From Dyella flava (lineage in GTDB: Bacteria > Pseudomonadota > Gammaproteobacteria > Xanthomonadales > Rhodanobacteraceae), in contig NZ_JADIKE010000028.1 of the NCBI RefSeq assembly GCF_016904955.1, positions 1 through 64,000 on the forward strand: DNA of 64,000 nt, read 5' to 3'. A model generated the notes under the pieces. The model saw only the letters and a list, made by a program, of their open reading frames with translations, was not told the DNA's origin and did no database searches. Positions 8,534 to 17,317 of this stretch are shown one piece after another (position 1 is the first letter of the stretch; every line of letters begins with the position of its first letter). The position numbers and the translations under genes are program-made.

Positions 8534-9964
8534 ATGTCACCGATCAAAAAACAGCGGCAGCGTGAGCTGCCCGCCAGATGGTTACGCCCTTTTTTGGGCG
8601 GCCTTATGTTTCTAGCCGGACTGACGCTGGCAACGAGTCTGTTCGCCGCCGCTCCCGAGTCAGCGCAGAGTGGCGAAGGCGGCTTCGCGACGCAGTCTTA
8701 CGATGATGACTTTTCGTATCTGTGCGGCCAGAAAACCTATAAATGTGTCGAGGATGGCCATGGAGGCTATATCTCCTTCGGCGGTCGTATTCGCGAACAA
8801 GTGCTGGAAGGACGCCCGGATGATTTTGGATTGCTGGGTTCCAAGCGCATCAACGCCACGCTTTTGCATCGCTTGCTGGTGCATGCCGATTGGCATATCC
8901 GACCTGGACTGCGATTGTTTGTAGAACTCGGCAATCATCTTGAGGCGGGGCGCCCTGGCGGGCCGCGGCCTACGGACAAGGATTTGCTGGATTTCCAGCA
9001 GGCTTTTATCGATTACCGGTTCATGGATAACGACAGCGGGCGCTGGACATGGCGTTTTGGCCGCCAGCAAATCACCCTCGGCAGCTATCGGCTCGTCGCG
9101 CCGCGCGACAACGCCAATATCCTGATCACCTTTGACGGCAATGTGGTTCAGTGGCAACGCGATGCGTGGACGGTACGTGCGCTGGAGCTTCGGCCTGTCC
9201 TCAACAAGCCGGGTTACTTCGACGACGGCAATGATCCGACGCAACGCTTGTGGGGTGTTTACGCGACGCGGAATGCCATAGGTCCGTATAGCTCGGTGGA
9301 TCTGTATTGGCTCGGCTTCGACAATGCCGACGGCAAGATCTACAAACTGCAAGGCGACGATCACCGCGAAAGTTACGGCACCCGGTTCTTCGGCGCGACG
9401 CCGCACTGGGACTACGATATTGAGCCGATTATCCAGCGCGGCGATTTTGCCGATCATCCGATCAAGGCCTGGGCCTTTTTCTCCACCAGTGGCTACACCC
9501 TTCGCGATCTTCCTTTCATGCCACGCATCGGCTTGCGGTCCGACTACGCCAGCGGCAGCCACCATCCCGGTGATGGAACGACCACCACCTTCCATCCGCT
9601 GATCGGGCCAGCGCCGCTGCTGACCGACGCCAACCTCAATACCGCAGCCAATCTCATCGACGTGGATCCATCCGTGGACTTTCATCTCACGGACAAGCTG
9701 ACCGTCGGCGCGCATTATGTGGAGCTGTGGCGGGCCAGTCGGGAGGATGCTTTCTATGGCAGGGGCCTGATCCCCATCATTCCCGGCAACGCATCCCGCG
9801 CACAGCACATCGGCTCATACCATCGCCTTACCACGGGCTATGAATTCAATGATTACGTGAGCCTCGACCTGGACCTTACGCATTTTGAGCAAGGTGCGTT
9901 TGCCCGGGCTGGCCATGCGCTGGCTGGAAATTACGTCACTATCACGACCTATATCCAGTTCTGA
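8534..9964 (+). CDS. Outer-membrane channel, alginate-export (AlgE-like) family
   Basis: The 476-residue protein has a long N-terminal signal (basic residues, then FLGGLMFLAGLTLATSLFAAA) and a beta-barrel of alternating strands ending in Phe (TTYIQF), typical of outer-membrane proteins. Segments such as GGRIREQVL, WRFGRQQITLGSYRLV and HYVELWRASREDAFYGRG match the alginate-export/porin family. ATG 8534 is chosen because AGAGGGA precedes it; in-frame sequence further upstream is not signal-like. No alginate genes are nearby, so it probably serves as a solute channel for the sulfur module. The solute is unknown. Confidence 0.8.
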   Translation: MSPIKKQRQRELPARWLRPFLGGLMFLAGLTLATSLFAAAPESAQSGEGGFATQSYDDDFSYLCGQKTYKCVEDGHGGYISFGGRIREQVLEGRPDDFGLLGSKRINATLLHRLLVHADWHIRPGLRLFVELGNHLEAGRPGGPRPTDKDLLDFQQAFIDYRFMDNDSGRWTWRFGRQQITLGSYRLVAPRDNANILITFDGNVVQWQRDAWTVRALELRPVLNKPGYFDDGNDPTQRLWGVYATRNAIGPYSSVDLYWLGFDNADGKIYKLQGDDHRESYGTRFFGATPHWDYDIEPIIQRGDFADHPIKAWAFFSTSGYTLRDLPFMPRIGLRSDYASGSHHPGDGTTTTFHPLIGPAPLLTDANLNTAANLIDVDPSVDFHLTDKLTVGAHYVELWRASREDAFYGRGLIPIIPGNASRAQHIGSYHRLTTGYEFNDYVSLDLDLTHFEQGAFARAGHALAGNYVTITTYIQF

Positions 9965-10017
9965 ATTGGCGGGTGCGAGATCCATCTTTTCATCGCCGGC
10001 AGCCGCCTGGCGAACAT

Positions 10018-10057
10018 ATGCATTTCATCTATACCTAGCTTCGACTAATTGTATTGG
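10018..10057 (+). promoter_or_regulatory. Two-box operator-like element, site 2 (before desulfurase gene)
   Basis: ATGCATTTCAT (10018-10028), 21 bp, then TGTATTGG (10050-10057). Beyond the boxes it also shares GCTTCG-R-CTAAT with the reverse strand of site 1. The element ends 62 bp before the cysteine-desulfurase-like ATG. Confidence 0.72.
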
Positions 10058-10119
10058 CGATATGCATTCGCCAGGGTCATGCTTCGCTGCGTCCCCTACC
10101 GCTTAATCAGGCCACCGCC

Positions 10120-11313
10120 ATGCATTATCTCGACAACGCCGCGACATCCTGGCCGAAACCGGAAACGGTCTACGAAACCATGGATCAGGGTTTTCGTCAG
10201 TTCCTCAGCGCGAAAAGAGGTACTTCCCAGACGTCGCGTCACGGGGCCGCGACGCTTGATACAGCGAGGCAGGCATTGGCTGATCTGCTTAATGTGTCCA
10301 ATCCGTCACGCGTTGTCTTCACGGGTGGGTGCACGCAATCGCTCAACCTCGCGATCCAGGCGTTTCCCTGGAAGCCCGGCGACGGCATCGTGATAAGCGC
10401 GCTTGAGCACAACGCGATGTCACGGCCGGTGCGGAAAATGGTGCGTGAAAAACAGCTCGAGCTGCACGTGGTGCCGTACACCGACGATGAGCCATTCTCA
10501 CTGACTGCCTACGAACAACTGTTGCGGACCAAGCCCAACATCCGGCTGGTCGCGACGATGCACGCAAGCAATGTGATCGGCTCGATCCTCCCGGTGGAAG
10601 AGATCGGCCGCCTCGCCAAGCAATACGGCAAGTATTACCTGCTCGACGCCGCCCAGACTGCGGGAGCGCTTCCCGTTGATGCGAAACGATTCAACGCAGA
10701 CCTGATTGCGCTGCCTGCGCACAAGTCGCTCTATGGTCCGCCTGGGGTTGGTGCGCTCTACGTCGGCGAAGACGTGCCGCTGCAAACGTTTATGGAAGGT
10801 GGTACGGGCGGTGACTCGGGCGAGCTTGCCGTCCAGCTTGTCGTGCCGGACATGTTTGAAGTTGGGACGATCCCCATGCCGCAGATCCGTGCGATGGCAG
10901 CGGGAGCGCGGTGGGTGATGGAAACCGGCGTCGATACGATCCGCCGGCATGAGACGCGGCTGCTCCAACACCTGCTGGACGAATTGAAAACGCTGCCGGA
11001 GGTGATCGTCTACGGCCACACTGATGTTGAACAGAAGACGCCGGTGGTCTCGTTCAATCTGATCGGCCAGTCGCCCAAATCCGTGGGAGAGCTGCTGTTT
11101 GACCGATACGACATCGCCCTGCGCGCCGGCTTCCATTGCGCACCGATGGCGCATCAAGCGATTGGGACATTGCCTATCGGTGGCACGATCCGGGCCAGCT
11201 TGGGGTATTACACGACCATCGAAGACGTCGATGCGCTGCTCGAAGCCCTGCGGGAGATCACCAGTGCCACGCATCGCGTGGGTGACAAAGATCCCGTGAT
11301 AACTCGGTTTTAG
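10120..11313 (+). CDS. Cysteine-desulfurase-like PLP enzyme (class V aminotransferase)
   Basis: This 397-residue protein begins MHYLDNAATSWPKP, the hallmark of SufS/Csd-type enzymes. The PLP lysine is K202 in LPAHKSLYGPPG, and the persulfide-forming cysteine is C340 in RAGFHCAPMAH. Such enzymes take sulfur from cysteine, leaving alanine and an enzyme persulfide. A TTG at 10054 opens the frame but falls within operator-like site 2, so the ATG at 10120 is chosen. It lacks isc/suf partners and carries its own copy of the shared operator-like element. It may therefore serve the sulfur module, possibly acting on a cysteine derivative. Confidence 0.85.
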   Translation: MHYLDNAATSWPKPETVYETMDQGFRQFLSAKRGTSQTSRHGAATLDTARQALADLLNVSNPSRVVFTGGCTQSLNLAIQAFPWKPGDGIVISALEHNAMSRPVRKMVREKQLELHVVPYTDDEPFSLTAYEQLLRTKPNIRLVATMHASNVIGSILPVEEIGRLAKQYGKYYLLDAAQTAGALPVDAKRFNADLIALPAHKSLYGPPGVGALYVGEDVPLQTFMEGGTGGDSGELAVQLVVPDMFEVGTIPMPQIRAMAAGARWVMETGVDTIRRHETRLLQHLLDELKTLPEVIVYGHTDVEQKTPVVSFNLIGQSPKSVGELLFDRYDIALRAGFHCAPMAHQAIGTLPIGGTIRASLGYYTTIEDVDALLEALREITSATHRVGDKDPVITRF

Positions 11314-11394
11314 CTATAGGCCTGACATCATTTCCCCGCACTCAGCCGGTTGCTGATACACGGATCGTTGCGCCTGGAGGCGCTTAAACAGGTT

Positions 11395-12720
11395 ATGCAT
11401 CGAATAGTCATAGTAGGGGGCGGTGCGGGTGGTCTGGAGTTGGCGACGCGCCTGGGAAACCGGTACGGTCGACGGCAACGAAAGAAGACGGATGTTTCGA
11501 TCACCCTGGTCGATCGGCAGGCGGAACATCTCTGGAAGCCACTGCTGCATGAGGTTGCGGCGGGCACCATGGATCCTCTGGTTCATGCCATCGGTTACGC
11601 AGCGCAAGCGTACTGGCATGGGTTCGAATTTTGCCAAGGCTCGCTGAGCGGACTTGACCGATCGGCGCGGACCATCCAGCTGGGCGAAGTGGTCGACGAC
11701 AGCGGCCAGCAAATTTTCCCACCTCGCACGCTGAGCTACGACACGCTGGTCATCGCCGTTGGCAGCGTCACCAACTTCTTCGGTGTCGAGGGTGCGAAAG
11801 AGCACACCTTCGCGCTGGACACCGTTCAAGATGCCGAGCGCTTTAGAAGGGCGCTGATTGCCACCTGTGCCCGCGCCGAACGCGTTGGCCAGAGCGACGG
11901 CGCCAAGCGCGTCAGGATCGCGATTGTTGGTGGTGGCGCCACCGGTGTCGAGCTGGCTGCCGAGCTTCGGCAAACGGCGCACGTGCTGTCCGTTTATGGA
12001 CTGCATGGTCTGGACCCCATCCATGACATCGACATCACGGTGGTCGAAGCCGGGCCGCGCATCCTCAATACGTTGCCGGAGCGAGTGTCCACTGCCGCGG
12101 CCGAGCTGCTGAAAAAGAACAGGATCACTATCGCAGCCAGCCAGCAAGTGGCTGAAGTGGTTCCCGATGGCCTCAGGACAAAGAGTGGAGGCTTCATTCC
12201 GGCCGACTTGATGGTTTGGGCGGCCGGCATCAAGGCATCTCCCTTTCTGGCCACGCTCGATGGCCTATCGGTGGGGAAGCTCGGCCAGCTACTGGTGCGG
12301 CCGACACTGCAAACAGAAAACGATGCGAATGTGTTCGCCCTGGGCGACTGCGCACAGTGCCTTTGGCAGGGGCCAAACTCCTGGGTACCGCCGCGCGCGC
12401 AGGCTGCTCACCAGCAGGCGTCGTTCCTGATGCATGCGATTGATCTCCGGCTTCGCGATGGCAACGATGCCACCCTGCGAGACTTTCGCTACCGGGACTT
12501 TGGTTCGCTGGTCTCGCTCGGTGAATTGGGCGCCGCCGGCAGCTTGATGGGTGGATTGACCGGCGGAAAGATCTTTGTGGACGGCATCCTGGCGAAGCTG
12601 ATGTATCTATCGCTCTACCGCATGCACACCGTTGCGCTGCATGGCTGGTGGCACACCATGATCGAGATTGCGGCCAACCTGCTGCGCAGATCGATTTCGC
12701 CGAAGGTGAAGCTGCATTAG
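11395..12720 (+). CDS. Type II NADH:quinone oxidoreductase-like flavoprotein
   Basis: The 441-residue protein has an FAD motif at the N-terminus (IVIVGGGAGG) and a second dinucleotide motif (IAIVGGGATGVELAAEL) for NAD(P)H. The ALGDCAQC segment also fits FAD binding, and the C-terminus is amphipathic, as in NDH-2 enzymes. These pass electrons from NADH to quinone at the inner membrane without pumping protons. Sulfide:quinone reductases share this fold, but their characteristic cysteine pair is not apparent. ATG 11395 is preferred over an upstream TTG at 11350. It follows the desulfurase gene by 81 bp and may be cotranscribed. Confidence 0.8.
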   Translation: MHRIVIVGGGAGGLELATRLGNRYGRRQRKKTDVSITLVDRQAEHLWKPLLHEVAAGTMDPLVHAIGYAAQAYWHGFEFCQGSLSGLDRSARTIQLGEVVDDSGQQIFPPRTLSYDTLVIAVGSVTNFFGVEGAKEHTFALDTVQDAERFRRALIATCARAERVGQSDGAKRVRIAIVGGGATGVELAAELRQTAHVLSVYGLHGLDPIHDIDITVVEAGPRILNTLPERVSTAAAELLKKNRITIAASQQVAEVVPDGLRTKSGGFIPADLMVWAAGIKASPFLATLDGLSVGKLGQLLVRPTLQTENDANVFALGDCAQCLWQGPNSWVPPRAQAAHQQASFLMHAIDLRLRDGNDATLRDFRYRDFGSLVSLGELGAAGSLMGGLTGGKIFVDGILAKLMYLSLYRMHTVALHGWWHTMIEIAANLLRRSISPKVKLH

Positions 12721-12836
12721 GTATGGCAGAGACCGTTGTACGTGTCGTAGCGGCGGCTTCGGGTTGAGTCATCCGGCCACAGACTGGACTCGATCTGACC
12801 AAGGTTGAGCGAGTGTGCCAAGGTCATTCGGCCGTA

Positions 12837-12862
12837 ACCGCCGTCATCCAGGAGACGGCGGT
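12837..12862. terminator. Hairpin between convergent genes
   Basis: ACCGCCGTC and GACGGCGGT form a perfect 9-bp stem around an 8-base loop, between the convergent ndh-like gene and the phospholipase gene. No T-run follows on either strand, so termination activity is a guess from position. Confidence 0.4.
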
Positions 12863-12889
12863 GAACGCATGTTGGGTGTTCGCGGCGCC

Positions 12890-14986
12890 TCAACCAGTGA
12901 CCGAGGCGCTGCCGTTTTCCAGGTGTCCGGTGTATCGGCGAATCCAGCTGCTATCGCCGCTGATGGTTATCGTGAAGTCGTACCAGCCCTGCGTATTGGC
13001 CACCGCGGAGAAATACGTGTCGACGGTCGCGCCTGCCGCGACGGCGTAGGTCCATGGACCTTCGGTGGTGTAGTTGTTGGCGGTGATGGTGAAGGTGACC
13101 GACTCGCTGCCGGCATTGGCAAGGGCGAAATAAATCGCCAGCTGGCCGGATACCGGATCGTTGGCATACGAGGAAGTAATGCTGCAATTCTTGCCGGCGT
13201 TATTCAGATCGCCGGTAAACCGGCGCAGAAAGCGGTTGGGGCCAATCACCGTGAGGTCGTAACTGCCGCTGCCATAACCGGTGCCGACATTGAAGAAGTC
13301 GGTGACCGAACCATTGCTGCCGTTGCTGTACGGGCTCACCGTGTATTGCCACGGGCCGCCGCTGCGATAGGCATTGGCGTAGATCGCCATGGCTACCGCG
13401 CGTGTTGCGATGGCACCGACGTTGAGCATCTCGATCCAGATCAGGATCTGGCCGTCCGAGCCGTACTGGATCGATGAGATATTGGCGTCCGGCTGATAGG
13501 GCAGGGCGCACGCTGTACGGGTACCGGCTTCCTGCTGCGGCAGGCTGTTGGAGGCGTTGCTGTCGCTTGGGTTGGGTAGCGGATCGCAGGTAAGCGTGCG
13601 ATTGATGGTAGTGGTCGCCGCGGGGAGGTTGGTCGGCAGGCCGTAAACGGGATCGGCGAAGTTGAACGCGCCGGTGAGATTGCCGCTCACCTGCCGCCGC
13701 CACGCGCTGATGTACGAGCATATGGCTGGCGTGCCCAAGGCGGTGGTCCAGGTTTCGAGAAACTGGATCACCGAGGTGTGATCGTAGACTTGCGAATCCA
13801 CGATGCCGCCACGCGTCCACGGCGAGCAGATGATCATTGGTACGCGGAAGCCCATGCCGATCGGCTGGGTGATGCCATCCTCGGTAATGAATTCGTCGGC
13901 GGTGCCGCCGGGCGGGATCGGCGGCGGAACGTGGTCGAAGAAGCCGTCGTTTTCGTCGTAGTTGAGAATCAACACCGTGGAATTGAGCACCTCCGTATTC
14001 GCGGCAAGCGCCTGCAAGACCAGGTTGATGAAGTACGCGCCGTTGTCAGGCGGTGCATCGGGATGTTCGGAGTAATCCTGGCTGGCCACCACCCAGCTCA
14101 CTTGCGGCAGCGTACCGTTGACGACGTCGTTCTGGATCGCAGCGGCGATGTCGTTCGGGGTGGAACCGCTCACATCCGGCACCGACGCCATGCCTTGTTG
14201 ATACAGCGGGCTGGATGTCGATGCGTCGGCAAACTGCGTGAAATAAGCCAGGCCGTTGTCGCCGAAATTGTCGGAGGCGTTCTGGTACACCTTCCAGTTC
14301 ACGCCGGCGGCTTGCAGTTCTTCGGCATAGGTCTCCCATGTGAGTCCGGATTCCGAGCCGCCATCGTAGGCGGGGCCGCCATTCTGGCCGGTGGGATCGA
14401 TCATGCCGCCCCAGAGGTAAGTGCGATTGGGGCCGGTGGAGCTGAGGATCGAGCAGAAATAGTGATCGCAGATGGTGTAGGCATCCGCCAGCGCGTAGTG
14501 GAACGGAATGTCCTGGCGGGTGAGGTAGCCGAGCGTGCGCACGCTGGCCTTGGCCAACACCCAGGAATCCATTTTCCCGTTATTCCACGCGCCATGTTGA
14601 GTCAGCCACGAATGATCGAGATTGCCATCACATTGCGTGATGATTTCGCTGCTCTGGCCCGACGCGGGCGACGTTGTGTTGAACGCCCATGGATATTGGC
14701 GCGATGTGCCGTTGGGCTGGTCAAACACCGAATAGCCGCCCGAAAGCGTGATGCCTGCTTTGTCACCAAAACCGCGCACGCCTTGAAGCGTTCCGAAGTA
14801 ATGATCAAAGCTGCGATTCTCCTGCATGAGAATCACCACGTGCCTGATGTCGGTGATGGATCCGGTGGTTTCAGTTGTTGCCGCTTGTGCGGGCTTGAAT
14901 GCACCGCCAACGGTGTATCCGGTCATCCCCAGGGCAGCAGCCTTGATTGACAGCGAAAGAAATTTACGGCGATTCATCTCTATCAT
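12890..14986 (-). CDS. Phosphocholine-specific phospholipase C, Tat-exported
   Basis: This 698-residue protein belongs to the non-haemolytic/haemolytic phospholipase C (phosphoesterase) family. An N-terminal Tat signal (NRRKFLSLS followed by a hydrophobic stretch) directs folded export. The catalytic domain starts near IRHVVILMQENRSFDHYFGTLQGVRGF, the family signature, and includes LNYDENDGFFDHVPPP. Two C-terminal domains of about 90 residues each follow, as in PlcH/PlcN. It would cleave phosphatidylcholine or sphingomyelin to release phosphocholine. The ATG at 14986 is used; an ATG at 14977 gives the same signal peptide. No pho-box-like site was recognised upstream. Confidence 0.88.
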   Translation of the reverse strand: MIEMNRRKFLSLSIKAAALGMTGYTVGGAFKPAQAATTETTGSITDIRHVVILMQENRSFDHYFGTLQGVRGFGDKAGITLSGGYSVFDQPNGTSRQYPWAFNTTSPASGQSSEIITQCDGNLDHSWLTQHGAWNNGKMDSWVLAKASVRTLGYLTRQDIPFHYALADAYTICDHYFCSILSSTGPNRTYLWGGMIDPTGQNGGPAYDGGSESGLTWETYAEELQAAGVNWKVYQNASDNFGDNGLAYFTQFADASTSSPLYQQGMASVPDVSGSTPNDIAAAIQNDVVNGTLPQVSWVVASQDYSEHPDAPPDNGAYFINLVLQALAANTEVLNSTVLILNYDENDGFFDHVPPPIPPGGTADEFITEDGITQPIGMGFRVPMIICSPWTRGGIVDSQVYDHTSVIQFLETWTTALGTPAICSYISAWRRQVSGNLTGAFNFADPVYGLPTNLPAATTTINRTLTCDPLPNPSDSNASNSLPQQEAGTRTACALPYQPDANISSIQYGSDGQILIWIEMLNVGAIATRAVAMAIYANAYRSGGPWQYTVSPYSNGSNGSVTDFFNVGTGYGSGSYDLTVIGPNRFLRRFTGDLNNAGKNCSITSSYANDPVSGQLAIYFALANAGSESVTFTITANNYTTEGPWTYAVAAGATVDTYFSAVANTQGWYDFTITISGDSSWIRRYTGHLENGSASVTG

Positions 14987-15230
14987 GGGATTCTCGCGCT
15001 TAAATTTTTTGTCGGTCGCGCGAAGATAGGTGTGTTCTATGCACGTTTTGTGACGTCGACATGTCGCTGTGAAATTTTTTTGCTTTCACGCGAAGTGCAC
15101 ATTTATCTTTATTGTGCATGTCATCACGATGCGACGTCATTCCGCGAATGCGGAAATGATGTTATCGATAAGCATTGGATCTCTTTCGCGACGGGGAACC
15201 TTGTTGCTAATGCTTTTTTAGGGGTGCTCT

Positions 15231-15283
15231 AGGGCCTGTTAGCACTATTGGCGCGGGCCACGCCAATAGTGCTAACAGGCCCT
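15231..15283. repeat. Perfect 23-bp inverted repeat
   Basis: Arms 15231-15253 and 15261-15283 are exact reverse complements around a 7-base loop. There is no T-tract, and the two neighbouring genes both point away from or end far from it. It could be a small non-autonomous mobile element or a palindromic interspersed repeat. Confidence 0.85.
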
Positions 15284-15329
15284 AATTTATTCGATGTCTG
15301 TCCTGCTCGGTCAGAAATCTCAGGTGCGC

Positions 15330-15420
15330 CACGGCCGTCATGCCCGCGAAAGCGGGCGTCCATTTTTAAGGACGCACCAGAGCAAGGTGGATGCCCGCTT
15401 TCGCGGGCATGACGGCCGTG
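15330..15420. repeat. Inverted repeat with perfect 28-bp arms
   Basis: Arms 15330-15357 and 15393-15420 match exactly; each contains the palindrome GCCCGCgaaaGCGGGC, so a single arm can also fold alone. The spacer is 35 bp. This 'cgtcatgcccgcgaaagcgggc' type is a common REP family in this group of bacteria. Confidence 0.85.
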
Positions 15421-15656
15421 AGGGGTGGAATAAATCAGAGGTTACCTAGCTGGTGTACGTGCGTAATCAGTGCGTATGTACGAAAGAGTTGTTCATCGGC
15501 GTGTGGCGGCGATGTTGATCGATTTGCTGCGGACGGAGACATCCATCGCGACGACGGCGTGGATGGGGCGCGCGACTATTTTGCGATGATCCGCGAAGGG
15601 CTCGCCAAGGATGCCGATGGCGACGTGGATGCGGCGGTGCAACGGAACAAGCGTGC

Positions 15657-16988
15657 TTATTCGCGCTCAGCCAGCGCGCGATTGACGCGCAGTGCGATCA
15701 AGGTGCACGCGACACCGGAAAGCAGATACACGCTCACCGCGACGAGGCCGAAGCGCGAAGACAGGCCCAACGCCACCAGCGGCGCGAAGGCGGCGCCGAT
15801 CAGCCAGGCAAAGTCGGATGTCAGCGCGGCGCCGGTATAGCGCAGGTGAATTTCGAAGTTCGAGGTGACGCTGCCGGCTGCTTGTCCGTACGACAAGCCG
15901 AGCAACAGGAATCCCACCAGGATGAAGGTATCTTGGGCAAGCTTGTTGCCGCCCAGCAGCAAGGGCGCAAACAGTGCAAAGACACCAATCAGCACCGCGG
16001 CAGTTCCCAGCATGGTGCGCCGGCCGATGCGGTCCGCGATGATGCCCGAGGCAATGATGCCAAGGATGCCGACGACCGCGCCGGCGATCTGCACGGTGAG
16101 CACTTGATTGATGGACTGCGTGGTGCCCAGCGAAATCCAGGAGAGCGGGAAGATCGACACCAGATGGAACAGCGCATAGCTGGCCAGGGCCGCGAACGCA
16201 CCGAGGAAGATGTTGTAGCCCTGGCGTTGCAGCATGTCGAAAATGCCGATCGGCTCGAGTGCGCGCTCTTCCATGGCGTGCGTGTATTCCTCCGTCACCA
16301 CCAGTCGCAGACGCGCGAACAGCGCCACGACGTTGATGGCGAAGGCGACGAAGAACGGATAGCGCCAACCCCAGTCGATGAAATCCTGGTGGTTGAGTTG
16401 CGTATGCAGGAACAGGAACAGGGCGCTGGCGATCATGAAGCCGATCGGCGCGCTGAGCTGCCCAAGCATCGCGTACCAGCCGCGCCGCTCCGGTGGCGTG
16501 TTGAGAGCAAGCAGCGAGGGCAGGCCGTCCCACGATCCGCCCAGTGCAATGCCTTGCAGAATGCGGAAGAAAGCAAGCAGGCCGATCGCCCAACTGCCGA
16601 TGATGGTGTATCCGGGCAGGAAGGCCATGCCCGCGGTAGAGCTGCCGAGCAGGAACAAGGCAATGGTGAGCTTGGTGCCGCGGCTCCAGCGCCGCTGGAA
16701 CGACATGAACAGCGTGGTGCCGATCGGACGCGCGATAAACGCCAGCGAGAAGATCGCGAACGCCAGCAGCATGGCGTCCAGCGGGCTTTCGAAGGGGAAG
16801 AACACCGCCGGAAAGACCAGCACGCAGGCGATGCCGAACACGAAGAAGTCGAAATACTCGGAGGTTCTGCCGATCACCACACCGATCGCGATTTCGCCGG
16901 GCGCCAGCTTGGCGTGGGCTTGGATACGGCCGATATCTTCCGGGCTGAAGCCGGCTGGTTTGCGCGGGTCCTCAAACGTCGTCGACAT
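15657..16988 (-). CDS. MFS transporter, metabolite:H+ symporter type
   Basis: The 443-residue protein has about twelve hydrophobic segments. The start GEIAIGVVIGRTSEYFDFFVFGIACVLVFP and the later FRILQGIALGGSWDG are typical of the MHS branch of the major facilitator superfamily, which imports organic acids or osmolytes by proton symport. ATG 16988 (MSTTFEDPRKP) is preferred; the in-frame extension to 17096 is rich in Cys and His and unlike a transporter N-terminus. The substrate is not predictable. It is transcribed alone, divergent from cyoABCD. Confidence 0.8.
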   Translation of the reverse strand: MSTTFEDPRKPAGFSPEDIGRIQAHAKLAPGEIAIGVVIGRTSEYFDFFVFGIACVLVFPAVFFPFESPLDAMLLAFAIFSLAFIARPIGTTLFMSFQRRWSRGTKLTIALFLLGSSTAGMAFLPGYTIIGSWAIGLLAFFRILQGIALGGSWDGLPSLLALNTPPERRGWYAMLGQLSAPIGFMIASALFLFLHTQLNHQDFIDWGWRYPFFVAFAINVVALFARLRLVVTEEYTHAMEERALEPIGIFDMLQRQGYNIFLGAFAALASYALFHLVSIFPLSWISLGTTQSINQVLTVQIAGAVVGILGIIASGIIADRIGRRTMLGTAAVLIGVFALFAPLLLGGNKLAQDTFILVGFLLLGLSYGQAAGSVTSNFEIHLRYTGAALTSDFAWLIGAAFAPLVALGLSSRFGLVAVSVYLLSGVACTLIALRVNRALAERE

Positions 16989-17317
16989 CGTCGTTACTCG
17001 GTCAAGGTAGGGTGCGGCGGGCACAGCATGGCACTGTCGCGGCGTCATGGCTAGAGCGATGTCACATTGAGCACAAGCGTGACGGTTCGATGGCATCCCT
17101 CATACGGGGGAGGGCAAAAAACCGCGTCGCCGCACGATCATGTTTCAATTTCGTACGCCTGAAAGCGTTATTTCGCTCGCTGCCGCCCTCTGCGAGCACG
17201 ATGCTGAGGCTGATGCTGCAAATGAATTCGATCAGACCAATTGCACGTGGCCCGCTGTTCGGCGTACCTTGTTTACACAAGCAGTACCCCTTTCCCTTTT
17301 CAGTTGCGTCGCCGGTA
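16989..17317. promoter_or_regulatory. Divergent promoter region of the MFS gene and cyoABCD
   Basis: No gene is visible in these 329 bp. A perfect palindrome CTTGT-TTAC-ACAAG at 17268-17281, about 37 bp before the cyoA ATG, could be an operator for the oxidase operon. No confident -35/-10 pair was assigned. Confidence 0.4.

Larger units (their letters stand above)
14987..15656. other. 670-bp intergenic region with two hairpin repeats
   Basis: This region lies upstream of the phospholipase gene and downstream of the MFS gene. It is A/T-rich up to about 15220 and then holds two unrelated perfect inverted repeats (15231-15283 and 15330-15420). An open frame running through 15391-15840 is partly repeat and partly the antisense of the transporter gene, so it is not called. 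No credible gene was seen. Confidence 0.65.

Noticed and set aside
8660..9808. A 382-codon minus-strand frame within the channel gene
   Set aside because: It is fully antisense to a well-supported beta-barrel gene; long antisense frames are common in high-GC DNA.
11395..12720. Sulfide:quinone reductase, suggested by the sulfur context
   Set aside because: The paired cysteines of SQR are not apparent and the motifs and length fit NDH-2 better.
15391..15840. A 149-codon plus-strand open frame
   Set aside because: It begins inside a REP arm and its second half is antisense to the MFS gene; the translation looks like neither a known family nor natural codon use.
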